From Phoronis australis (lineage: Eukaryota > Phoronida > Phoronidae), in assembly GCA_002633005.1 (NCBI GenBank), contig NMRA01000159.1:512473-576472 (forward strand): a DNA stretch of 64,000 nt. The letters run 5' to 3'. Every line of letters begins with the position of its first letter. Within the stretch, counting starts at the first letter, position 1. The translations under genes and the position numbers were made by a program. The notes beneath the pieces are model-generated. The model was not told where the DNA came from. It saw only the letters and a program-made list of their open reading frames with translations, and made no database searches. Shown piece by piece: positions 1 through 10,800 of this stretch.

Positions 1-880
1 GGCGACGCAATGGCGCCGAAAGCCGACCCGCAATTTTAGCAGCAGAATAACTGTAGAACGCCAATTTTCCAACACTGGTAAATAATTTAGTTTACTCAAG
101 AAAGATTAAATTTTTTTAATGAGGCACCATTAATTTTGGCGGCGACAGGCCCGATGAATTATATATGCGACAGAAGCCGGAGGGAGTGACATTAAGCCGA
201 CGGACTGACGTCATCAAGGCCAATACGAAACTGGCCACCCTTCCTCCGCGCCCGCGAAGAAAAGGCCCCCTCCAAAAAATAGAACACCTTGAATCCAAAT
301 AGGGGGCCGGTGCAATACCTGGGACCAAGACGGTGCCGAAACGGGCGAAACGAAGGTCTGTAGTGGAGCGGTGGAGACGGAGTTTGTGCAAGCGATGCAT
401 TTTTTGTCATAGATCAGTGACTGGCCTGCATGAGTGCCTTTATACAATGACACCAGTTTTTCACTCACTTCTCGGAATTGTTTTGAGTGATGCTGAATGG
501 ATGTCTGGCTATGACAATGAGGCCTATGTAGTCTTTGTTTGACCTAAAAAAGTTTATTGAACCTGAGATACATTTTCTCGTTACATATCAAACGACTGAC
601 TCTGGCATTTTAATCACGAATTTTGAGCCCGCAGACGTGTCTGCACGTACATGTAGTCACTGTCTTTTGAACCACAGGCGAGGTGATCTAATATTAATTA
701 CTCGTTGCAGGTTGTGCCTTTCATTGAATAAATACAGGCGATGAATAATTCACTAAGACCAGTTAAAACACCCTCTCTTTTTTAACTCTGTGTTTTGTGT
801 TCGTTGTATTATTTCAGGCCATTATGTTAAATGGCAGCAGTGCCAATAGATTCTGTATTGGAGGTGATATCATATCCTCT
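1..880. other. No recognised gene
   Basis: Only short open frames are present, with no family signature, no convincing splice pairs and no clear repeat structure. The LINE fragment begins at about 890. Confidence 0.5.
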
Positions 881-889
881 AAAGACACT

Positions 890-1440
890 GTCTGGGTGTC
901 ACTTTGGACAAACAGTTAAGTTTTGTACAGCACACCTGAGTTCTCTCGCGGAAGGCTCATGGCGGCGCAGCTTAGCGTCCTTCAAAGGCTGTTAGGACAG
1001 CTTGACCATGTGTCACGGATGGCTATTTTTAGATGCTTTGTCCTGTCACATTTTAGTAACTGTAACTTAGTGTGGCATTTCTGCGGCGCGACGAACACTG
1101 CAAAACTCGAGCGCCTTCAGTACAGGGCACTCAGGTTTGTGTATCAGGACTGGAATGCGAGCTACACCGAACTCCTCGCTAGAGCAGATCTCCCGACCCT
1201 TGAACTGTCTAGAAAGCGCGCGAACCTTCTGGAGGTGTACAAATCATATCATCACTTATCACCCCCTTTCATGTGGGACCTCTTTGAGGAAAAATGTCTC
1301 ATTATAATCTTCGCAATAAATCTGTGCTACGTGTGAAGCAATGTCGAACAGTGCGCCAAGGTTTTTAAACCTTTAAAAACTCTTTGTCAGTTTACGGCGC
1401 AAAACTTAGGAACTCTGTTCCCATCATGTGGATTATATAC
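890..1440 (+). mobile_element. Non-LTR retrotransposon (LINE) 3' coding fragment
   Basis: The open frame at 923-1336 reads like the region after the reverse transcriptase domain of jockey/CR1-type LINEs. It has an IFRCFVLSHFSNCNLVWHFC block, then KLERLQYRALRFVYQD, then a DLPTLELSRKRANLLEVYK segment and SPPFMWDLF. The stop at about 1336 is followed by readable remnants in shifted frames (YGAKLRNSVPIMW-like, about 1395-1430), so the copy is decayed. The RT catalytic motifs are absent, so this is a 5'-truncated dead copy. Confidence 0.85.
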
Positions 1441-1558
1441 TTTTTATGAATTTTTACTTGTATTAAATTTTGGACAGAACCACCGTGCAGGGGCAATGTA
1501 TGCAGATTTTAAATCTGTTGTGTATGTGTGCGTATGCGTGTGTGGCATACTTTGATGA

Positions 1559-1847
1559 TGTAACGGAGCAAGTCTCCACTGAACATCAAAAATGTGTATT
1601 TCACCTCATCAGGCATACGTTCAGTTCAGTTACACATGATAACGATCGATTTCATGTAGGCAAAGGAAGGAAATACACTTCTCTTAAGCCTGTCGCTAAT
1701 GAAGTGCGTGACACATACAGTCGCGCCCGCATGCCCACGTAACAAAGGCGCACTGAGACGCAACAAAGACATAAGCATAAGAATAATCGAACATTTGCAC
1801 CTAAATAAGAATAACAATAAGCGTAAAGTTACGAACGTCCCGTCACA
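1559..1847 (-). mobile_element. Solo LTR with 4-bp TSD
   Basis: On the minus strand the unit starts TGTGACGGGACGTTCG and ends CTTGCTCCGTTACA, giving TG...CA ends. It is flanked by the direct repeat ATGA at 1555-1558 and 1848-1851. It is clearly homologous to the LTR at 17823-18119 in the opposite orientation. A single LTR with an intact TSD is the expected product of recombination between the two LTRs of one element. The four-base TSD and the internal sequence next to the other copy fit a Ty3/gypsy-like element. Confidence 0.85.
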
Positions 1848-1907
1848 ATGATATTTCGTGTTTTCTCATTTTATCATGTGTTTGGTTTTTCACTCGTTTT
1901 ATGTTAT

Positions 1908-1983
1908 TACTTGGCGAAATAAATTTCGCCAAGTATGTTGCTCTGTCGTCAATTTTACTTGGCGAAATAAATTTCGCCAAGTA
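1908..1983. repeat. Two identical palindromic hairpins
   Basis: A 28-bp palindrome with 13-base arms (TACTTGGCGAAAT and its complement) and a 2-base loop occurs at 1908-1935 and again at 1956-1983, 48 bases apart. Half-copies of the arm (AATTTCGCCAAG) lie at about 2924-2937 and 3083-3096, next to the second copy of the downstream element. Confidence 0.8.
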
Positions 1984-2004
1984 TGTTGCTCTTCCACTTT
2001 GTTT

Positions 2005-2730
2005 TTCGTCCGATCATCACGAAATTTACACACAACACGTACTTCCGGAAGTACTGGAAGCCTATTGTTTTTCGTCAAAATCGGATCCAAGATGGCGGCT
2101 GTGGCGGCCATTGTGTTTCCATTTAAAGGTTCAAATGCTTCTGGAGGCTACAATTTTTTACGTAACCGGCTAAGAATCGGCACAGTAAATGGACCGGAAG
2201 TTTGCTACAACTATGCCGGAAATTGTTTACTTCCGGTTTAAGATGGCGGAAATATCGGCGCACCTCGATTTTGGCCTAAAAACGTTTTCTCCTGTAGAGG
2301 GCGCATTATAAGACCAATTCCTTCGAATTTTTACAGGTATTAGTTTCTTATGACATGCTATTATACAAAACCAAACAACCGGAAGTTGCTTTCAAGATGG
2401 CGGATATGGCGCATGTTGACCCATTTTCAGTCGTGCTGGAGTGCGATTTTAAACGGGAAGACAAAAAGACGTGATTTTTTGCATGTAGATTCTTTGAAGT
2501 ATAATCTTTCAAATGGCCTGTAACAATTTTTCTCTCAGACTTACCGTTTTCGAGTTATTTGACTTTGAATTTCTTTAAAAAAACGCAAAATTTCATTTTT
2601 TTTCGAAAAATTTACGGAATTAGGCGATACCATCAGTTTAGATAGAATTTTGAACGGGCTTTCAGAAGATGTTTTCCATTTTTCGCTAGGACGTCTACTT
2701 TTCGAGTTATTTGAGATTTTCTACTAACAC
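2005..2730 (+). repeat. YY1-motif element, copy 1
   Basis: This is a diverged duplicate of 3130-3825. Shared blocks in the same order are GGAAGCCTATTGTTTTT, AAACGTTTTCTCCTGTAGAG with GGCGCATT, and TTTCAAGATGGCGG. It carries AAGATGGCGG at 2089-2098, 2240-2249 and 2394-2403, spaced 151 and 154 bases. That decamer matches the core of the known YY1 site. No coding capacity is evident. Confidence 0.75.
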
Positions 2731-2845
2731 TGTTCCTTTGTTGCGTGATCTTCCTGCATTGATGTTGGTTTATCTTCTATTGAACTAGACTGTAGCCTAT
2801 TTCTTAATGATTTATGACATCTAAATTCGTCATATGAATGTTATG

Positions 2846-2915
2846 ATGTTCTTCATCATGGCCACCACCATCATCATATTCGTCATCTTCGTCATCATCT
2901 CCGACGTCGTCTTTT
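2846..2915 (+). repeat. TCATCT/CATCAT-rich low-complexity tract
   Basis: Imperfect repeats of CATCAT and CGTCATCTT. A second such tract occupies about 3015-3080, ahead of the second YY1-motif copy. Confidence 0.7.
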
Positions 2916-3014
2916 CTTCAGTTAATTTCGCCAAGTGTCGCTCAAGACTAGCCTTTTTCTTACTGATTTCGGACTTCAACGTTCGTCATGTGTATGTTAT
3001 TATTACTTCTTTTG

Positions 3015-3080
3015 TTCATCCTCGCCACCATCTTCGTCATATTCGTCATCTTCGTCATCATCTTTATCGTCATCTTTTTG
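3015..3080 (+). repeat. CGTCAT(CTT)-rich low-complexity tract
   Basis: Imperfect repeats of CTTCGTCAT and CATCTTT. The tract ends where a TTAATTTCGCCAAG half-hairpin precedes the second YY1-motif element. Confidence 0.7.
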
Positions 3081-3129
3081 ATTAATTTCGCCAAGGTTCG
3101 CTCCTCGGAGCGCTTTCATTTTTGTTCGC

Positions 3130-3825
3130 ACTCTACAGGTCGCAATTTTCCTCCGATTCTCACTAAATTTGCACACGACGTGTAGATTGGAAAGTCCTGG
3201 AAGCCTATTGTTTTTGGTCATGATCGGATTCAAAATGGCGGACGTGGCGGCCATTTTGTTTCGGATTTCAGAGTCAAATGCTCATAGAGACCGCATTTTT
3301 CGAGGTACAGGGCTGAAACATAGTACGATTATTATAGAACACATGTGCTACAACTGTGCCGAAAATCGTTGACTTCCGGTCAAGATGGCGGAACTATTGA
3401 CGATGGCGCATGCGCCCCTCGATATCTGGCCAAAAACGTTTTCTCCTGTAGAGGGCGCATTGGCGAACCAATCACTTTCAAACTGGTCACGTGTTTCTTG
3501 CTATTGATCAGCTTTTATAAATTTTGTTTAACTGGAAGTCACTTTCAAGATGGCGGCTCTGGCGCATTTTCACCCATTTTCACTCGTTCTGTTGTCGCCT
3601 TTTTAATGGGAAGAACAAATGACGTGAATTTTCGTATGTATTCCTTGAAGTATGCTCTTTCAAAAGTTCTGCGATAACGGTTTTCTCAGACTCACCGTTT
3701 TCGTGTTACTTGACTTTGAATTTCAAAAAAGCAAAATTTCAATTTTTTCGAAAACTTGATGGAGTGTTGCAAAACTATCAATTTAGATAGAGTTTTGGAC
3801 GGGCTTTCAGAAGATATTTTCCAGT
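3130..3825 (+). repeat. YY1-motif element, copy 2
   Basis: Diverged copy of 2005-2730 in the same orientation. The motif appears as AAAATGGCGG at 3232-3241 and AAGATGGCGG at 3382-3391 and 3547-3556, so spacing (150 and 165) is close to that of copy 1. Both copies end in a stretch asking for GACGGGCTTTCAGAAGAT-like sequence. Confidence 0.75.
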
Positions 3826-3840
3826 CGGTGATATTAGCCT

Positions 3841-4400
3841 TTGGCTAGTGTTTGTCTATTTTGTCAAACTGATTATAAATAAAGAGAATTGATTTCAATT
3901 TGATTTTTATAAGTTGCAGTTGTTTTCTCATCAACCGAAATTCAGTGCCTGCTAACCCACTAACTGCAGTGAATCGTTTTTTTATCTCAGTTGAGTCAGA
4001 GGGTGACACCGTCGTGCCACAGTGCCCTCGAGACTTCCCCTTTGGTAACGGAAGTAAAACAATACCTGTCACAGTACTGCAGACTCGTTGTACTGCTTGT
4101 AAAGTTACAGGCGAACTTCTGTTCACATTAGCCCGTTATACATGTGCTACATACTCACCACAGGGTATTTACATAGATCATAGTATCCCAGAGCATATGT
4201 GTTGGAATATATGAACGCATTTACAAAATGTGGCTGTTAATAAATTGACTTCTGATAATGTTTCACATTTAATAATTTGCATTTTAGATTTCAAAATCAC
4301 AAAAATGTGAGTGCAGTCATTAAAACTAGCATCCTAAGTGACCCAAGAACAGAGATAGTGAGTAAAATGTATTTTATGGAATCAATTATTTTCCGATTTG
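3841..4400. other. Mostly unassigned; one weak exon candidate
   Basis: The only item of note is an open plus-strand stretch at 3991-4098. It follows a good acceptor (TTTTTTATCTCAG) and has a possible GTAAAG donor. It encodes a cysteine-containing peptide (PQCPRDFPFGNG, TRCTACK). I do not recognise the family and see no partner exons. Confidence 0.3.
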
Positions 4401-4436
4401 TTATTCCATGAGGTTTCCAAATATGAGTTGTTCCCC

Positions 4437-4598
4437 CTCCAAAAAAAAACCAACAAAATTACACAACAAACCTGAATAGTTCATACTATTTTTAAATGTA
4501 TCATCTGGAAGTGCAATCGTTGACCCATAGCCATTACTACCCGAATTTGTTAAGTTCTGGTGCCTCCATTGCCGCGCCCCAGAACTTGCCAAAGACAT
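4437..4598 (-). CDS. Possible first coding exon of an unknown gene
   Basis: On the minus strand an ATG in reasonable context (CAAAATGTC) opens a frame starting MSLASSGARQWRHQNLTN and containing STIALPDDTFKNS. It can end at a GT donor after NMNYSG-like sequence near 4470 or read on to a stop at 4401. Codon use looks more protein-like than in the surrounding sequence. No homologue is recognised and no downstream exon was found towards the left edge, so this could be chance. Confidence 0.25.
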
Positions 4599-4619
4599 TT
4601 TGGTGTAAAAGAGAATAAA

Positions 4620-5590
4620 ATATGACTTTCAATATTTATTAGGAATTATTTAATTCCAGCTATCACGTTGCTCCTTTGTTTTAAGTTATTGACACAAACT
4701 CTACATATAGGTTTAAATAAAAAACATGTTAATTTTATCACAATATACTGCTTTTGATTGACTTCGTCAAATCCGCCAGCTAAGTCACCTGATTGGATTT
4801 TAAGACAGAAAGTCGCCATGAAGAACCAATCAAGTGTCTTAGACCGTTGAGACGGCAGAACTGAAGTGTTTCATGAGCAGCCAGTCTGAGTGATATTCGG
4901 CACTCGCCAGCTGCCCTGTCTACCTGTCATCATACAGTGTAGTTTAGGTCAGAGAGAAGGCCGATCATTTTTAACTACAAGGTTATACAAATTTAACACT
5001 CTACTGCATCAAAAGGCAGACCGGACGACTCACCCGACGTCTGAAAACAATTTCACACGTGAATGCTGATCAGAATCCCGATATGTCATTTTGTCGTCCA
5101 ACCCAAAGTCAGGCGGCAGTTCAACCTTCTTACTAGCCCTGGTACAAAACTGTATAGATTTCGACGCTGGTCATAACACAGCTAGTTGAAGCAGGTACCA
5201 TTCTTTCCTACATCTCAAGTACGTGATTATTTGCCTATTCAAGGTGATCGCGGTGAGTGTAAACATTCGTGTCAAAGTAAATGACTCGTCAGACGGCAGA
5301 CAGGACGCCTTCGTGAACGCTCGTTTTAAGCGTCCGGTCTGGCTTCTGAGCAGACGTCTGAGCGGGTGGAATTCAGTAGCTGCGTAATCTGGCAAAGTCT
5401 TGTTTTTCTAGCGAGGTCCCAGCATTACTGAACTAATCCTGCCTTCGCACAGAACCGGCACGTCTGACCGAGGTATAAGTCCGTCCACAAATACTGACGA
5501 CTGGACAGCCAGTGTTAAGAGACCAAAACCGTTTGTGCTGCTACACGCTAAATATCGTAATTCATTGCTAAGTTATATGGAAACACAACA
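4620..5590. other. Intergenic, nothing recognised
   Basis: It holds no convincing ORF, RNA gene or repeat. It lies between the carbonic anhydrase stop codon and the possible first exon near 4.6 kb, and may contain the carbonic anhydrase 3' UTR. A minus-strand AATAAA lies at about 4638-4643. Confidence 0.45.
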
Positions 5591-5591
5591 T

Positions 5592-5774
5592 TTATAAATA
5601 AATCTTCGCTAACAACACCGTAAAGGCAACCGACATAGCAGACGACGTTGCTTGAGATGCCCGGTCGGTAAGGTCTTTGTTGCTGGTGTACACTGTGCGC
5701 TTTCCAATAGGCTGAGGAGGCCGGAAGTTGTTGATAAGATTTTCACCAAGACTGACTGCTCGGAATTTGTCAAG
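5592..5774 (-). CDS. Carbonic anhydrase exon 6 (last)
   Basis: Acceptor is TTTTTTGCAG. It starts in phase 0 with [10 protein letters not shown], includes NNFRPPQP and ends at TAA. The tail [18 protein letters not shown] is weakly hydrophobic. Confidence 0.92.
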   Translation of the reverse strand, partial: LDKFRAVSLGENLINNFRPPQPIGKRTVYTSNKDLTDRASQATSSAMSVAFTVLLAKIYL

Positions 5775-7765
5775 CTGCAAAAAATATTCGCATCTTAACT
5801 AGATTTAGAAATAGTGAGTATTTCATTTTGCATTAAAACAATTAGAACACTTGTGGAGACTGTTCTCCTGTGTTACCTGACTGGAGTATTGTGAAGAACA
5901 TTTGTCTTGAAAATGGTTTAGCGATAATAAAACCGAAACGTCGACTAATACAATGTCATAGTTTACCTATGCGCTGATTTTAAAATAGGTTTGTGTGATA
6001 CAAATAGTTTGAGTTGTAAATTTAACTGAAATGAACGTTTTTGCATAAATAAAGTCAAAATAATGATGAAAACGGGACGAAAAAAGAGGAAACTGAAAAC
6101 CAAATATAAGAGGAAATCGAAACCAAAATAAATGAACTCTTAAAAGTGGAAAATTCCAAGCCCTGAAATGGTAATATTTTCAGTCACAGGCGCTGTAAAA
6201 ACCGAAAGAGTAGAGATTTCTTAAACGTTCGTGTTCTTTTATGTAGGCGAGATGGTAGACCATTACCTGCGCTTCGCTGAGCTCGATACTATTGGAGAAC
6301 AGGGTCCATGTGACCACCTCGGAACATGGCGGCGTTGTCAAGCTTCCCTGGTAACGGTAGTAGCTTGTCATCTTGGAGGTAGGCAACATCAGGTTACTCA
6401 TAGTGAAATTTTTTAGTGTTGTGCTGTTGCCTATAAACAACAAAAGTGGATAAAGCAAAATTGCCGACACTCTAAAAGAAAACGAGACCTGAAATTTTAC
6501 GTTTTCCTATTGGATAGAAGGTGTGGAGTGGTTTACACGTCCCTTCCAACCTCTTCTTGCGGTTAAGTCCCGGGGCTGGACGTCGCCTTTTCAACTCGTT
6601 CACAAAATTTGTAAGAGGACAATAAACCCAGCTGTTCCTCCAAAAACCAACATTTGATGTCGAAAAGCCATTTGATTCATTTTAGGAATGTTTAGCATGT
6701 CGTCATTTTGAGGTTTTGGACTCAGATTGACGGCGTGTCTGTTCGCTTGTTTAGTTATGACTTGTCATGACACTAGATAACGCACGATTTGGACCCGGAA
6801 GTAAGAATAGACATGCCGTCACACTGGGTCCAAAACGTCATAATGACGTCAAAACGACTTATCTACTGCCATGACGCGTCATTATTAAACATCCGATTAG
6901 CCAGGGAGCTGTTTCCTCTGTCAGACCAGGCCCGTTGTCAAGGAGGATTAGTTTCACTCCTCATGGTAGTGTGACCTCCGTGGAATATCCAGGCGACTTA
7001 TTGCTACTTTTAATCGATGTATAAGAAAGCGGTGTCGTTTCTAAGCAAGTACACCGGAGGAATAAAGAAACATTTTCTGATCTGCTTCTTCTCAACTGAT
7101 TTTGTTTGCTTAGAACCGCTTACCGTTGGAAGAAATATTTGGGAAACGCTCGAGGAAACTGTCCCAAGCAGGGTTGGCATCGCCGACTTCTATGAAGAAA
7201 CCGAGCACCGCGAGGCCGTCTGGTCTACTCAAACATGTCGTCACGTTCGGATAGCACTCAGCATTCATGTGAACTATATGCATCTGGAAAAATCAGTGAT
7301 TATGTGAACAAGTTTAAACCGTGTCTATATCCAAGGTGACTTTGCTTTCAAGTTTTTGTATTTTTGAAAATAATTTGGATCCTTTCATGCAACACTGACA
7401 ACTTAGGGACTAAAGCCACGTTTACATGATGTTTTCACCCGAGAGTATATTTTCACCCAATTGTATGTTTACTTACAGTATGTATTTTTGCCATATAATT
7501 GCAAATACACCCGGGTGTAAAGCTACATTACACCACCTCCAGGGGGCGTATATCTAAATTTACACACGTGCAAATGTTCAAGTAGCGCGAGTGATCGCGA
7601 TTTTAATTTACACGCAGGTGTAAAACCAAGATCAATCCGCCAAAAACACCATTACGAAATTATTTCTGCACGCCATTTCTTGTTAAAGCAACACCACTTC
7701 CTTTTAACGCTAATAAGATCCTCTGTCGTCATGTGCGGTTTGGTCCGGTCTTTTCTTGACATGTA

Positions 7766-7839
<74 letters not shown>

Positions 7840-10800
7840 GTGAAAATTTTTCATCATAACAAATCAGCTGTTAGGTTCGGTTTGCAAGTTTGTTGTTCAC
7901 TTTAATTGAACGCTGAATTTACAAAAGCCAGCCCGTTATGAACGCGACCCTGCCATGTTATGTATACATAAAAATGACATCAATATCAGTGGCTGATTAA
8001 GGGGCTAGGGGTGGGAAAAGGGGCCATGTCATAATAAAATTCTCCCTGATTCTATTTGGCAGTTCGGGGTGCGAATGTTTGACGTGCAAAATCCTGGCTA
8101 ATACTCTGCCCTGTCACCTCCCCCTTAGTCAAATATTGGATCCGCCCCTGAGTATCGATAACCACGCGACCATTGATCTGCGACTTCCATCGACACCACT
8201 AATAGACCGACGAAAAATAAATACACAGCATTGATTCCACAAACGGCCGCGTCTCCCCTTGCGTCTACGGAACTACATGCTCACTTGATGATGTTTTTGG
8301 TAATAATGACAATAGAAAAAGTAATAGTATTAGTAAAAATTAATTGTTTTGGTTTAAATTATAATAATAATAACAATAACAACAATAACAATAATAAACA
8401 TAACAACAATGATAATGACAACAATAACTATAACGATAACAACAAGAACAATGAAAATAATAAGAGTTATAAAGCCAAGCGTCGTCAAGTTTTAGCCGGC
8501 GTAAACGTACCTGTAATTGCGGCTATTTTCAGTTTTTATCAAGTTTAAAGTCGCTTTAACCATTGAGACTTCAATACACCCAAGAAAACGTATATAACGG
8601 CAGACTTCGAGAAATATCGCTGTGCATTCTAAGCTAAACACGTGATCGCATTAGCTTCCTTACACGAGACTCCAGTGTCTACGGAACTCCTCACCCCCCC
8701 CCTCTCAGTGCCGAGTAACATCCTCTCTAAGTGTAAAGTCTCACCTCCTTAGGATAGGCTTTGCCCGCCACCGTGTGCTCCGAGCCCTTGCTGCTGTCTG
8801 TGCCCCAATGGAAATGGAATTGGACAGCCTCCCAGCTTCCCGCCACACCAGGTAAGGTCATGGTCATTCCCTGGTTCAGAGTAACAACCACTGAAAAAGA
8901 GAGCATGCGAGTCTATTCTAACAAGGCTTGGCAATAAGAAACTTGTCGGAATCGAGCTAATCTTCTTAATGGAATTCAGTACACTGCGTAATTGGCATAC
9001 TTGATCTTGAAATGTTTGTTTTCAAACGCGATCAAACTTGTAGCTTGCTGATTTGTTGGTGTCTTTGACTAACCACTATTCAGTCTGGGGTAACCTCCAG
9101 CCGTAACAGTTTTATGTGCCACTGGATCAAGGTTTCCTCAGCCGAGAGAGTGTGATTGCCCCAGTGCAACGGCTTTACCACATTAAAAACATCACGCACA
9201 GGTTTGTTGTGTGATTCATCATTTCCGATCTGACTGGGAGAAGGAAGCAAGGACGCCCTCGCCTTCGCTACAAAGACACCGTCAAAGCCAACCTGAAGTG
9301 GTGCAACATCAAACCCAAGGAGCTGAAAGCTGTTGCAGGAGAGAGACCAAAGTGGCGAGCCACGATTCGAAAAGCAACTGCCAGTTTTGAGGATGACCGC
9401 TGTAAGAGACTCGAAGCTGCTCGAGAGAAACCCCACTCAGCACGACGGAGTTCCAATGCCCCACCTGTTCTCGACTCTGCGCGTCAAGACTGGGACTGCA
9501 GAGCCATCTTCGTGTACATAGACGATGAGACACACAACCTACGTCATCTTCGGATCCGAAGGACTACCAACAACCAGTCTGGACAAGCAAACTTTTATAC
9601 ACTTTTGTTTGGCTATGTTTGGTAGAATTTTTCGCTATTTTGCAAATTGGGTGTGAGTTTTATTCATATGATTTATGTTTAATTTGTCTTTTTGCATTTA
9701 CTTTCTATGATTGCCCAACCATCCCATCGCAGGCACTATGCCGTTTTTAGAGCTGTCTTGAACGTGTGTCGGGTCTGCCTCGCGACATTCTCGATTATCC
9801 TATACCAAAGATTTTATCTTTGCCAATACATATGTCACGGGTTCGGGGTAAGGAGAAAGACCACGCCGGAATGCACTTAGTTGTTTATTTTTGGTGGTGC
9901 ACCACCACCTAAAATGACTGCCGCAGGGAGTGACAGCTGACTCGTGCATTATGGGTACTTACTCAACTGCCGCCTATGTAATGAGATTTTCCCGGAAACC
10001 CGCCAGCTTTTTTATATTGATAGTAAAACGAGACTGTTTACATTTTGGTGATGTCTTTCGACTAACAAAACTCGCCCTGTGTTTTAAAATAGTTAACGTA
10101 AATGTGTCTTCAAAAGATATCCCAGTTTGACTAGTTTCGGAACATCATATCTGGGAAATGGCTGATTAGATTCGAAGGAAACTTTCAGATATTATATTTC
10201 ATGCACTGTCCTTCAAAGTCTGTTAGGAGGAATTGTTTTTAAAATGTTTCACTTTTGCATGACAGGCTATCAAATATAGGACTTTCATGGTTTTTAGGAA
10301 AAATTCAAAAGTTGCATGAAACGATGTGATAATTTAGAAAACTAATACCGTTTTTGCGATTTTGTCTTTGACATTAATATTAAACGAAATTTGGTCATGT
10401 TATTGATTTCGTTGTATGGCTATAAATTTGCCTTTCTTTTGCTTGATTTTATTTCAAAAGACGTAGTCGTAAGTCAAAAAATCAAATTCTACAGAGTTTC
10501 TACTTCCAGAAAACATATTCTTTTACCGAGTTAAATTATGTAGTTTTGTACACATTTGGCTATATATACATATTTCTCGATAAAGCCCTACTTCACTTTA
10601 GCGCTCGAAATATTTTCGCTCGTCGTTTTACGCTCGTCGTTTTACAAGCGTGACAAACAAGCGTAAATTACAAAGTTAACGTACTGTAATGGACGTACAA
10701 TATTTTCAAAGTTCAGATGACCAGCAACCTAGTCTCTCCCTGGACATAACGATTACTCTCCTAAAACACGGGCTTGAAGTGCCTTTACGTCCGTAATTTA

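Noticed and set aside
1899-2241. ORFs with repeated TWRNLFRQV peptide
   Set aside because: Translation of the duplicated hairpin, not a protein repeat.
8231-8548. 105-aa Asn-rich plus ORF
   Set aside because: It is the translation of the AAT/AAC repeat tract inside a carbonic anhydrase intron.
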